DNA of 6,270 nucleotides from Candidatus Pacearchaeota archaeon (GCA_002688335.1 NZCQ01000018.1:1-6270); one strand, 5' to 3'; counted from the first letter of the stretch, positions 1-5,060 are shown. Made by a program: numbers and translations. The notes: generated by a model not told the origin, from the sequence alone.

Positions 1-825
1 AAAGATGCACCTGTTGAGAAAACTGCAACTCAGCCAATAACTCCAAATTCTACTGCTGTTCAGAATGCAAGTTTCCCTGATTCGCCTTCGGAGAGTTTTC
101 TTATGAGCTATGATGGAACTCATGGAGCTTATTTTCAAGAATTGATTGCTAAAGTAAATGAAGTTTATTCGGGGACAAGAGCTGAAATTCCAACTGGAAC
201 ATCTGGCGAAGTTCAAAATATGTATGCGATTAAGAGAATGGCTTTGGTTTCTACAATTGCAAATAATCCAAGTTTGCAAGGTCAAGGGTTTTATCCAATA
301 ACTCCAATGCAGGATGAATCTTTGCTTAAAGCAGGCAAGCTTCCTGATCCAAGTAAATACTGGGAAGACCTAGCTTTATTGCTATATGATACAAATGGAA
401 ACAATCCTCAAGAAGCACAGGCATTGAAAGAAAGTATTATCCAACATAGAACTGATTTAGGTTTAAGCCAGAATGATTTAGAAAAGAAACTAGTTGTTGT
501 TAGTGCTGGAGGCGAAGTAGATTCAGATATGTCTTATGGGGTTAAACCAATTATAGTTCCTGGAATCACCCAAGTTTATGCTCATGAAATTTTAGATAAA
601 ACTGGAGAGAATCATAAGTTTGAATATGGTTTAGATAGGGGATTTCCTGCTGTTAGTGAGATAGGCAATGGTGATAGAACTCTTTATATGCCAAGTGGAG
701 ATAACATAGGCTTGCGTGTGCTGTTTCGTGTCAGGGATCTTGTCTTGTACGCCAGGGGCAGGGATCTTGCTTATTCGGGCTCGGGCGGTCGGGTAATTGT
801 ATGTGCCGAAGGCACGTCGCCGTAA
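1..825 (+). CDS. Partial protein with adenine-depleted C-terminal cassette, putative DGR target
   Basis: The reading frame is open from base 1 to the TAA at 823-825 (274 residues visible), so the 5' end is outside the window. The first ~34 residues are rich in Thr, Pro and Ser and look like a linker. An ATG at 103 preceded by GGAG at 90-93 is an alternative start, but the upstream stretch reads as coding. The middle part (from about base 230) is a soluble mixed alpha/beta sequence that I cannot assign to a family. It leads to a C-terminal block beginning GDNIGLRVL (about 697) and ending GRVIVCAEGTSP. This last ~38 residues is encoded by GC-rich DNA with codons such as GGC, GTC, TCG and CGG, quite unlike the A/T-ending codons before it. 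A hypervariable ligand-binding C-terminus encoded at the very 3' end is the usual design of DGR targets, which are known from DPANN archaea. That assignment is inference; no fold was demonstrated. The gene ends 11 bases from the convergent regulator. Confidence 0.7.
   Translation, partial: KDAPVEKTATQPITPNSTAVQNASFPDSPSESFLMSYDGTHGAYFQELIAKVNEVYSGTRAEIPTGTSGEVQNMYAIKRMALVSTIANNPSLQGQGFYPITPMQDESLLKAGKLPDPSKYWEDLALLLYDTNGNNPQEAQALKESIIQHRTDLGLSQNDLEKKLVVVSAGGEVDSDMSYGVKPIIVPGITQVYAHEILDKTGENHKFEYGLDRGFPAVSEIGNGDRTLYMPSGDNIGLRVLFRVRDLVLYARGRDLAYSGSGGRVIVCAEGTSP
709..823 (+). other. Candidate DGR variable region (adenine-depleted, GC-rich)
   Basis: By hand count about 68 of 115 bases are G or C (~59%), while the surrounding DNA is mostly A and T. 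In 711-800 only 9 of 90 bases are A, whereas about 30 are T, so the coding strand has lost A specifically rather than A+T. Many codons have the form NNC or NNT (GTC, TAC, GGC, GAT, TAT, GGT), as would result from AAC/AAT template codons randomised at the first two positions. DGR mutagenic homing alters positions that are adenine in the template. The template repeat and reverse transcriptase are not in the window, and no second copy of this sequence was found in it, so the call rests on composition and position alone. Confidence 0.5.
803..815 (+). other. Short GC-rich hairpin at 3' end of the candidate variable region
   Basis: GTGCC-GAA-GGCAC forms a perfect 5-bp stem with a 3-base loop, extendable by a G:T and an A:T pair to 801/817. 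It lies 8 bases before the stop codon of the putative DGR target. Some DGRs have a hairpin or cruciform just downstream of the variable region that aids target recognition. It could equally be chance in a GC-rich stretch, or contribute to transcript ends of the two convergent genes. Confidence 0.35.
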
Positions 826-836
826 AATTTGAAGAA

Positions 837-1100
837 TTAATATTTTTTTAATAATTTTAAAACTTGCTTTCCTAAATCTGTAATAGCATAGACTCTCCAT
901 GAACTTTTATTAGGAGTTATACATTCAACTAAATTGTGTTTCTCTAACTGAAAAAGAGTTTTTGATACATTTGGGGCTTTATATTTAATCTTTTTTGCTA
1001 TTTCAAAAGGCCTGAGAGGCTTATTTTTGAGTGCCTTTAGAACATTCAAACGCCTTGTACTTGAGACTAAAAACCCATATAGTTCCTGTATTCTTTCCAT
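837..1100 (-). CDS. Winged helix-turn-helix transcriptional regulator (ArsR/MarR-like)
   Basis: An 87-residue protein consisting of little more than one winged-helix DNA-binding domain. Helix 1 is around residues 15-27 (RRLNVLKALKNKPLRPFEIA leads into helix 2). The likely recognition helix is around 41-58 (KAPNVSKTLFQLEKHNLV), the wing around 61-72, and a closing helix (TDLGKQVLKLLKK) around 74-86. Such single-domain regulators are common in archaea. I chose ATG at 1100 over TTG at 1106 because the palindromic TATA box TTTATATAAA is centred 24-25 bases upstream of the ATG, the spacing of a leaderless transcript. No metal-binding Cys/His cluster is evident, so the signal it senses is unknown. 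It is divergent from the replication operon and shares its 150-base promoter region, so it could also act there; that is inference. Confidence 0.8.
   Translation of the reverse strand: MERIQELYGFLVSSTRRLNVLKALKNKPLRPFEIAKKIKYKAPNVSKTLFQLEKHNLVECITPNKSSWRVYAITDLGKQVLKLLKKY
843..849 (+). terminator. Oligo-T run, possible archaeal terminator of the upstream gene
   Basis: Seven consecutive T residues begin 17 bases after the stop codon at 825. Archaeal RNA polymerase commonly ends transcripts at oligo-T tracts without needing a hairpin. The run also encodes the lysine-rich end of the convergent regulator on the other strand, so it may simply be coding. Confidence 0.3.
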
Positions 1101-1119
1101 ATCCAAGAGTGCAAAAATA

Positions 1120-1129
1120 TTTATATAAA
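1120..1129 (-). promoter_or_regulatory. TATA box of the winged-helix regulator gene
   Basis: The palindrome TTTATATAAA is centred about 24.5 bases from the ATG at 1100. This matches the archaeal TATA-to-start distance and implies a leaderless mRNA. No purine-rich BRE is obvious on the minus strand just upstream. Confidence 0.6.
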
Positions 1130-1201
1130 ATGGGAAATACGAAAAGGATACGGAAATTAAAATTGGGTAAACTGTAGGTTTTGAATTTTTTGACCCATTC
1201 A

Positions 1202-1216
1202 GAAAGGTTTATATAT
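1202..1216 (+). promoter_or_regulatory. BRE/TATA promoter of the RHH-orc1 operon
   Basis: GAAAGG (BRE-like) is followed by TTTATATAT (TATA box). Transcription would start near 1236-1241, giving a leader of roughly 15 bases that includes the Shine-Dalgarno GAGGTGA at 1245-1251, just before the ATG at 1254. The same 12-mer GAAAGGTTTATA recurs at 5047-5058 before the other RHH gene. Confidence 0.7.
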
Positions 1217-1245
1217 TTACATTTGCTTACATTTGTATTCATGTG
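1217..1245 (+). repeat. 10-bp-phased direct repeats, likely RHH operator
   Basis: TTACATTTG occurs at 1217-1225 and again at 1227-1235, exactly 10 bases apart. A looser third copy (ATTCATGTG, 6 of 9 matching) is at 1237-1245. The array fills the space between the TATA box and the Shine-Dalgarno and covers the expected transcription start. Repeats spaced by one helical turn are typical of operators for cooperatively binding RHH dimers, and the first gene of the operon encodes an RHH protein, so autoregulation is the likely role. Confidence 0.5.
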
Positions 1246-1253
1246 AGGTGAAA

Positions 1254-1400
1254 ATGGGACAAAAGAATGTGACCTTAAGTGTTAATGAAAACATATATGA
1301 GGACTATAAAGAATTTTGTAAAAAAAATGCTATTGCTCTTTCAAGAAGTATAGAGGTTTTTATGGAGGAGAAAATGAAAAAAGAGGAGGAGAAAAAATGA
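1254..1400 (+). CDS. Small ribbon-helix-helix (CopG/Arc-type) DNA-binding protein
   Basis: A 48-residue protein. Residues 4-11 (KNVTLSVN) form the expected beta strand, 12-25 helix A (ENIYEDYKEFCKKN) and 29-40 helix B (LSRSIEVFMEEK), followed by a Lys/Glu-rich tail. This is the full length of a minimal RHH dimerisation and DNA-binding unit. The start is set by the Shine-Dalgarno GAGGTGA three bases upstream and a BRE/TATA promoter at the right distance. The TGA overlaps the ATG of the next gene (ATGA), with AGGAGG-like sequence upstream, so the two are translationally coupled. By analogy with plasmid copy-control RHH proteins it probably represses its own operon, and hence orc1 expression, through the phased repeats at 1217-1245; this is inferred. 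Confidence 0.75.
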   Translation: MGQKNVTLSVNENIYEDYKEFCKKNAIALSRSIEVFMEEKMKKEEEKK

Positions 1401-1873
1401 GAAAAGAATTTATAGGTCTGAATATTCTAAAGAATATGGAAAAAAGAGAGGAACAACTTGTTTTATTTGGAAACTATCCGAAGATAGAAATCATGGTTAA
1501 AGAAGAGGTAAATATGGTTCAAAATCTGAGTATTAATGATATTATTCGGGGTTTAGAAAACCTTCAGATTGGTATTTTAAGTGAATTAACTAAAAATAAT
1601 AAATCTCTTTCCTACTTTAATCCTCCAAGTGAAAAACTTGATGATGAAAATCTAAATTTTATGTTATTAAATAATGGAGAAGATAATCTTGTATTCCAAA
1701 CCCATAAACTATTAATCTCCCAGATTATTTATTATTCTTTTTTTGAAAAAACTGGGGTTAAAAAAGATTTTCTTAAGAGATACTTATTTTCTTTTAACAA
1801 GAGTAATATTGACGAAAACCCAACGTCAGAGGTTGGAAGCGTTAGCGGAGCAGAATGGTTACACGACAATTAG
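1397..1873 (+). CDS. Hypothetical protein, end uncertain (possible frameshift into RHH frame)
   Basis: Unrecognised 158-residue ORF. It starts at an ATGA overlap with the RHH gene, with GGAGGAG upstream. The N-terminal third is charged (KNMEKREEQLVLFGNY). A helical stretch follows around residues 44-66 (LSINDIIRGLENLQIGILSEL), then an acidic stretch around 79-95 and a hydrophobic/aromatic stretch around 98-118. No membrane segment or catalytic motif is visible. The last ~35 residues overlap, in another frame, a clear RHH domain whose codons look more genuine, so the natural product may stop earlier or shift frame by +1 into that RHH domain. A long T and A homopolymer stretch at 1738-1766 is a plausible site for an indel or an assembly error. 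Context suggests a role linked to replication control. Confidence 0.5.
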   Translation: MRKEFIGLNILKNMEKREEQLVLFGNYPKIEIMVKEEVNMVQNLSINDIIRGLENLQIGILSELTKNNKSLSYFNPPSEKLDDENLNFMLLNNGEDNLVFQTHKLLISQIIYYSFFEKTGVKKDFLKRYLFSFNKSNIDENPTSEVGSVSGAEWLHDN

Positions 1874-1967
1874 TGCTTACATTAGAGATTGTATATTCAA
1901 ACCCGATTTACATGCTAAGTTAAATAAGATTCTTGAAGAAATTAAAAATCAGAAGGAAACAAAATGA
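1743..1967 (+). CDS. Ribbon-helix-helix domain frame upstream of orc1, start unclear
   Basis: The frame contains TRVILTKTQRQRLEALAEQN followed by GYTTISAYIRDCIF, a textbook RHH strand-helix-helix arrangement, then a helical tail (KLNKILEEIKNQKE). Its TGA overlaps the ATG of orc1 (ATGA), supporting real translation and coupling. The frame opens only after a stop at 1713. The only usual start codons upstream of the domain are TTG 1743, with no Shine-Dalgarno, and TTG 1809, which would cut the beta strand. It overlaps the previous ORF by about 130 bases in the +1 frame. Three explanations are possible: a weak TTG start, a +1 frameshift (natural or a sequencing error) fusing it to the previous ORF, or a decayed N-terminus. 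The RHH identity is firm; the gene boundary is not. Confidence 0.55.
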   Translation: MKKLGLKKIFLRDTYFLLTRVILTKTQRQRLEALAEQNGYTTISAYIRDCIFKPDLHAKLNKILEEIKNQKETK

Positions 1968-3115
1968 AAATAATAAAAGATGTTAGTGTGTTTGATAGCA
2001 ATTATGTTCCAGAAAAGTTGCCCGTAAGACAGGATTTAGTTGATGAGATTGCAACAAATATTGAGGTTGGAGGAAAAACAAATTTTCTTATCACTGGCGT
2101 TTCTGGAAATGGAAAAACAGTTTCTGTGAGAAAAGCTACAGACAAGTTGAAAAATTCAATCATACCAGTTTATGTAAATTGTTTTGAAACAAATACTTAC
2201 ATATCAATTGGAAAAAGAATAATGGAAGGAGTTAGAAATAAGCCATATAATGATAAAGGAAAAAGGCGAGATGATGTGGCAGATGATTTAAAGAAACTTC
2301 TTACAACAAAGAGGAGTAAGAGACTTGTATTTGTATTTGATGAGATTGATAAGCTGATAAAGAAAAAGGATAATCATTGGGAAATCCTTTTTGTTTTACT
2401 AAATCATGGCTCAGCAAATTTTATTCTAATATCTAATGAAACAGATATACTTGGTAAAATTAATTCAAGAATTATTGGAAGATTGTCGCCACAGCTTAAG
2501 ATACTTGAAACATATGCTGCTGGAGAGATATATCAGATTCTTGACCAGAGAGCAAGAAATGGTCTGATAAAGGATAGTTATGATGCACAAACTTTAATGA
2601 AGATTTCAAAATTTGGTGCAGATGTTTCTGGAGACATAAGACTCGCTTTAAATTTGCTGGAGCAAAGTGCAATAAAGACCCAGGTAGCAAAGGAGAGTAA
2701 AATAAGTGAGAAAAGAATCCAGGAAGCAATAAAAGAAATACAAGTTTCAGATATAGAAAAGATTTTTCCAACACTTCAAAGACATTTGAAATGGGTTATA
2801 GTTTCTCTTTGTGCAAATGTAAAACCAGATATAGAATATGCAATAACATATCCAGACAGTTACAATACCTATAAAATACATGTGAAAAACGAACCGTTTG
2901 GCGCGGTAGGTGATAGACAATATAGGGATTATTTGAAGGCTCTTGAGACTTTAGGTCTTTTTGATTTTTATTGGAAATCTCCAGGAAACCGAAGAGGAAG
3001 AGTAAGAATTGCTATTCCAAGATTTGATTATAAGTGGTTATTGAATACGGTTAAAAGCAATAACGGAGAGGAAGCCTCTACCGCCCAGGAGGCACCATCT
3101 CCGTTATTGCCCTAA
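1964..3115 (+). CDS. orc1/cdc6: Orc1/Cdc6-family AAA+ replication initiator
   Basis: A 383-residue initiator of archaeal type that binds and opens replication origins and helps load MCM helicase. AAA+ motifs occur in order: Walker A GVSGNGKT (45-52), Walker B LVFVFDEIDKL (121-131), sensor 1 ILISNE (N158), an arginine-containing segment SRIIGRLSP (168-176), and sensor 2 SGDIRLALNLL (R226). The C-terminal ~110 residues (from about 270) are the usual winged-helix DNA-binding region, including DRQYRDYLKALETLGLF. Length is normal for the family. The ATG overlaps the upstream RHH frame by ATGA, with AAGGA before it. The final ~15 residues are a low-complexity Ala/Pro/Ser/Glu tail encoded by a long inverted repeat. 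Co-transcription with RHH repressors and the nearby recombinase favours an initiator of a plasmid or integrated element over the main chromosomal one, but this is inferred. Confidence 0.92.
   Translation: MKIIKDVSVFDSNYVPEKLPVRQDLVDEIATNIEVGGKTNFLITGVSGNGKTVSVRKATDKLKNSIIPVYVNCFETNTYISIGKRIMEGVRNKPYNDKGKRRDDVADDLKKLLTTKRSKRLVFVFDEIDKLIKKKDNHWEILFVLLNHGSANFILISNETDILGKINSRIIGRLSPQLKILETYAAGEIYQILDQRARNGLIKDSYDAQTLMKISKFGADVSGDIRLALNLLEQSAIKTQVAKESKISEKRIQEAIKEIQVSDIEKIFPTLQRHLKWVIVSLCANVKPDIEYAITYPDSYNTYKIHVKNEPFGAVGDRQYRDYLKALETLGLFDFYWKSPGNRRGRVRIAIPRFDYKWLLNTVKSNNGEEASTAQEAPSPLLP
3057..3110 (+). repeat. Long inverted repeat (hairpin) at the 3' end of orc1
   Basis: Arms GCAATAACGGAGA (3057-3069) and its exact complement TCTCCGTTATTGC (3098-3110) make 13 perfect base pairs. 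Inside, GCCTC (3074-3078) pairs with GAGGC (3089-3093). The outer stem is separated from the inner stem by 4-base internal loops on each side, with an 8-10-base apical loop. It lies within the last codons and ends 3 bases before the orc1 stop. It could be an RNA processing or attenuation hairpin separating orc1 from the downstream genes, a cruciform linked to replication or recombination, or a small inserted palindrome. No T-run follows, so a classic terminator is not supported. Confidence 0.75.
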
Positions 3116-3125
3116 ATCATTCAAA

Positions 3126-3533
3126 ATGAAACCCTCAAATATATTCCATAATGAGCCAACTGATTTCTATAACCTTAGGGACCCTGCTGGATTGGTGAAT
3201 AGCCAATATCCACATTCCCTTAATAATTTTATATTAGCCAATAACACAGGTTATATTTTTGAATATAGCTGGTTTATGCACCTGTGCAAGTGGATACATG
3301 GCCAGCTGGAGAAAAAAAGTCTTGAGTTTATTGTAGTTAATGTAGGGTTTAGACGCTCTAAAGCACTAAAATATATGGTTTATTGGTTTCATATGTGTCC
3401 ACAAGTAAGACTGGATACACTCACCAGAGCAAAAATATTAACCAGTGGGGGAATAAAGCTACTGTTTAACGACGGTAAACGAAACGAAATTAGTTTTACA
3501 AGTGTGGCTAAGGGGTGGTGCATAAATGGCTAA
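3126..3533 (+). CDS. Hypothetical protein upstream of serine recombinase
   Basis: Unrecognised 135-residue ORF, unusually rich in Trp, Phe, Tyr and His. An N-terminal Asn/Pro-rich part (1-40) precedes an aromatic stretch IFEYSWFMHLCKWIHGQLEK (about 44-63). A beta-like strand LEFIVVNVGF (about 66-75) and a basic helix SKALKYMVYWFHM follow. No signal peptide, transmembrane segment or metal cluster is convincing. It starts 10 bases after the orc1 stop without a clear Shine-Dalgarno or its own TATA box. Its last 8 bases overlap the recombinase start, so coupling with the recombinase is likely; an accessory factor for recombination is possible but unproven. Confidence 0.5.
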   Translation: MKPSNIFHNEPTDFYNLRDPAGLVNSQYPHSLNNFILANNTGYIFEYSWFMHLCKWIHGQLEKKSLEFIVVNVGFRRSKALKYMVYWFHMCPQVRLDTLTRAKILTSGGIKLLFNDGKRNEISFTSVAKGWCING

Positions 3534-4413
3534 TTATCCACTGATGCACCACACTAATGAAACTGAAGAAGTCTTCAAGGTAGTTGGATATGTAAGGATT
3601 AGTGAGGAAGATAGAATTGTCAATAAGCAAACTTCTATAGATAATCAGATGACCTTGATTAAAGATTTTTGCTTGAAAAGGAAATGGAACTTAGTTCAAA
3701 TATATGAAGATAGAAATTTAAGTGGTGGAGATAGATTTAGGAAAGGTTTTACAGACATGGTCAGAGGTGTCATAAAATCAACTGAAGTAATATTCATTGT
3801 TGTAAAAGACCAAGATAGGTTTGCCCGTGATACTGGTTATTTTATTGATACTCTAAAGGATTTAGAAGCCCATGGTAAGAAAGTTTTCTCTATTATGAAG
3901 AATGACTATCTTTCTCAGGATGACTTAGGAGATGTGGTTAAAGCGGTTGTAGATGCGCAATATATTATCAGAAGTAGAAAGGAAACAAAACAAGTTTATG
4001 AAAATAAGAAAGAGGAAGGGCTTCCGCCATTCAGAGCGCCATATGGATATGAATGTAAAAATAAACAATGGGTGTTGGATAGGAGAAAGGCAAAAAAGGT
4101 TCAGATTGTTTGTGAGGATTATATCAATGGAGTTAGATTCAAAGAGACAACATTTAATTTGAGTATTGCTAAAGCTCTTTATTATAGAATTATTCAGAAT
4201 GCACTAAATGAAATTTACACTGGGGATATTTTTTATCTGAATAAAGTTAAGGATTCTCTTGGAAAAGTTGTGAGAGTTGAGCCAGTAAGATATAAGGGAA
4301 AACACAATCCAATTATTTCTGATTATGTTCAGTCTAAAATAATTGAGAAATACAAGACGCATCCCCAATACGAATATAATAATTCAAGAAAGAAGGCGGT
4401 AGTAGGCGAATAA
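3526..4413 (+). CDS. Serine site-specific recombinase (short large-serine-recombinase type)
   Basis: A 295-residue recombinase of the resolvase/invertase superfamily. These enzymes cut both DNA strands through a serine-DNA link and rotate them to integrate, excise or invert DNA. The catalytic domain shows VGYVRISEED, with R24 and nucleophile S26, then SIDNQ (37-41), EDRNLSGG followed by a basic helix (61-80), and KDQDRFARD with D97, R98 and R101, matching the usual DRLSR motif. From about 165 the Recombinase domain follows: PPFRAPYGYE, an IYTGDIFY segment and KGKHNPIISD. The protein ends soon after, with no CxxC zinc ribbon or long coiled coil, so it is shorter than typical integrases of phage phiC31 type (over 450 residues). 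It overlaps the upstream ORF by 8 bases, with GGGGTGGTG as Shine-Dalgarno. ATG 3544 is a less likely internal start. It is the main evidence for a mobile element here. Confidence 0.9.
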   Translation: MANYPLMHHTNETEEVFKVVGYVRISEEDRIVNKQTSIDNQMTLIKDFCLKRKWNLVQIYEDRNLSGGDRFRKGFTDMVRGVIKSTEVIFIVVKDQDRFARDTGYFIDTLKDLEAHGKKVFSIMKNDYLSQDDLGDVVKAVVDAQYIIRSRKETKQVYENKKEEGLPPFRAPYGYECKNKQWVLDRRKAKKVQIVCEDYINGVRFKETTFNLSIAKALYYRIIQNALNEIYTGDIFYLNKVKDSLGKVVRVEPVRYKGKHNPIISDYVQSKIIEKYKTHPQYEYNNSRKKAVVGE

Positions 4414-4425
4414 AACTTCAGTTGA

Positions 4426-4441
4426 ATAAATATTCATTTAT
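4426..4441. repeat. Small AT dyad upstream of the membrane protein promoter
   Basis: ATAAAT and ATTTAT are complementary arms separated by ATTC, just 5' of the TATA-like sequence at 4449-4459. It may be a regulator site or part of the 3' end of the recombinase transcript. In such AT-rich DNA a 6-bp dyad can arise by chance. Confidence 0.25.
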
Positions 4442-4448
4442 AGTAATT

Positions 4449-4459
4449 TTAATATAAAA
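4449..4459 (+). promoter_or_regulatory. TATA box of the membrane protein gene
   Basis: TTAATATAAAA is centred about 25 bases upstream of the ATG at 4479, the spacing expected of a leaderless archaeal transcript. There is no Shine-Dalgarno before that ATG, which fits this reading. It shows that this gene is transcribed separately from the recombinase. Confidence 0.5.
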
Positions 4460-4478
4460 CAACTGCTTCTCTAAATCT

Positions 4479-5006
4479 ATGGCTGGGAATCAATTATCAC
4501 CAGAGCAACAAAAAGCCGCAGGAATTATTATTGGAATAATGATGGCATTAGCAGCAGCAATAATTATTGCGAGAGAGCTGTTTCCAGTTTTCATTGCTTT
4601 GTCAATTATTACCTTTATTGGTTTGATGATTTGTGCTGTAAGGGACATATTCTACCATGACCAATGGGACGGCACATATTGGAGTCTGTATGTAGGAATT
4701 GCATTTGCTGTCTCTATTGGAGGGTTGTTTATTACTTATTTTATTGGCTACGGAATTGGAGGAAGTTCATTTGGTCAAGCATCTCTTGATGTTTACTCTG
4801 CAATCACTGGTGCTGAACAAGAAATTGCTGAAGCCTTCCAAGAATCAATTAACCAGATTGTAGAAGAGGGCTGTAAAACTCTACCAGAAGAAAGTTGTCA
4901 AATATTTAGAGCAACTGCTGAATCAGCAGAAACAATTCAAGAAGTTGCTGATATGGCAGAAAAATTGGGAAAAGCTTCAGAAGTAGCTGAGATTGTAAGT
5001 AAGTAA
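4479..5006 (+). CDS. Predicted membrane protein with three transmembrane segments
   Basis: A 175-residue protein of unknown function. Hydrophobic segments lie at about 13-31 (AAGIIIGIMMALAAAIIIA), 35-54 (FPVFIALSIITFIGLMICAV) and 69-94 (aromatic and glycine-rich, ending IGYGIGG). A polar loop with DIFYHDQWDGTYW joins the second and third. The C-terminal 80 residues are acidic, Ala/Glu-rich and helical (EQEIAEAFQESINQIVEEG), probably an amphipathic or coiled-coil domain. They contain one cysteine pair (C132 and C140) that could form a disulfide outside the membrane. No cleavable signal peptide is evident. The gene has its own TATA box and is preceded and followed by intergenic gaps. Small helical membrane proteins are common in archaeal viruses and plasmids, but no specific role can be assigned. 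Confidence 0.75.
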   Translation: MAGNQLSPEQQKAAGIIIGIMMALAAAIIIARELFPVFIALSIITFIGLMICAVRDIFYHDQWDGTYWSLYVGIAFAVSIGGLFITYFIGYGIGGSSFGQASLDVYSAITGAEQEIAEAFQESINQIVEEGCKTLPEESCQIFRATAESAETIQEVADMAEKLGKASEVAEIVSK

Positions 5007-5021
5007 TTTTGAACATTATTA

Positions 5022-5040
5022 GTAACTCTTAAGTAGTTAC
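5022..5040. repeat. Dyad upstream of the RHH-ATPase promoter
   Basis: GTAACT and AGTTAC are perfect complementary arms around a 7-base spacer that itself contains CTTAAG. It sits 7 bases before the BRE-like GAAAGG, so it could be an operator or activator site for the following promoter. Alternatively it could form a weak hairpin at the 3' end of the membrane protein transcript. Confidence 0.35.
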
Positions 5041-5046
5041 AATACC

Positions 5047-5060
5047 GAAAGGTTTATAAA
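5047..5060 (+). promoter_or_regulatory. BRE/TATA promoter of the RHH-GHKL operon
   Basis: GAAAGG followed by TTTATAAA is a strong archaeal BRE/TATA pair, sharing the 12-mer GAAAGGTTTATA with the promoter at 1202. The TATA centre is about 29 bases from the ATG at 5086, so the mRNA is leaderless or nearly so. No Shine-Dalgarno precedes that ATG. Confidence 0.7.

Noticed and set aside
631..900. 89-codon minus-strand frame opposite the 3' end of the first gene
   Set aside because: It crosses two genes, has no recognisable domain, and lies opposite the GC-rich cassette; it is a shadow frame.
1159..1199. TGGGT ... ACCCA partial dyad in the divergent intergenic region
   Set aside because: It is only 5 bp with a long spacer in a low-complexity context; too weak to call an operator.
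1021..1242. 73-codon minus-strand frame across the divergent promoter region
   Set aside because: It overlaps the regulator start and the promoters in another frame and shows no protein-like pattern.
1241..1246. ATG immediately followed by TGA near the expected transcription start (minimal start-stop ORF)
   Set aside because: It overlaps the degenerate third repeat and leads into the Shine-Dalgarno; there is no independent sign that it is translated.
2496..2774. 92-codon minus-strand frame inside orc1
   Set aside because: It is opposite a well-supported AAA+ gene; the Leu/Phe/His-rich composition is typical of antisense shadow.
3057..3110. Integron attC-like site
   Set aside because: The palindrome lacks the paired GTTRRRY/RYYYAAC core sites and extrahelical bases that define attC.
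3441..3452. CCAGTGGGGG resembling part of an archaeal origin recognition box
   Set aside because: It is a single partial match inside an ORF, with no second inverted copy and no AT-rich unwinding element; chance is likely.
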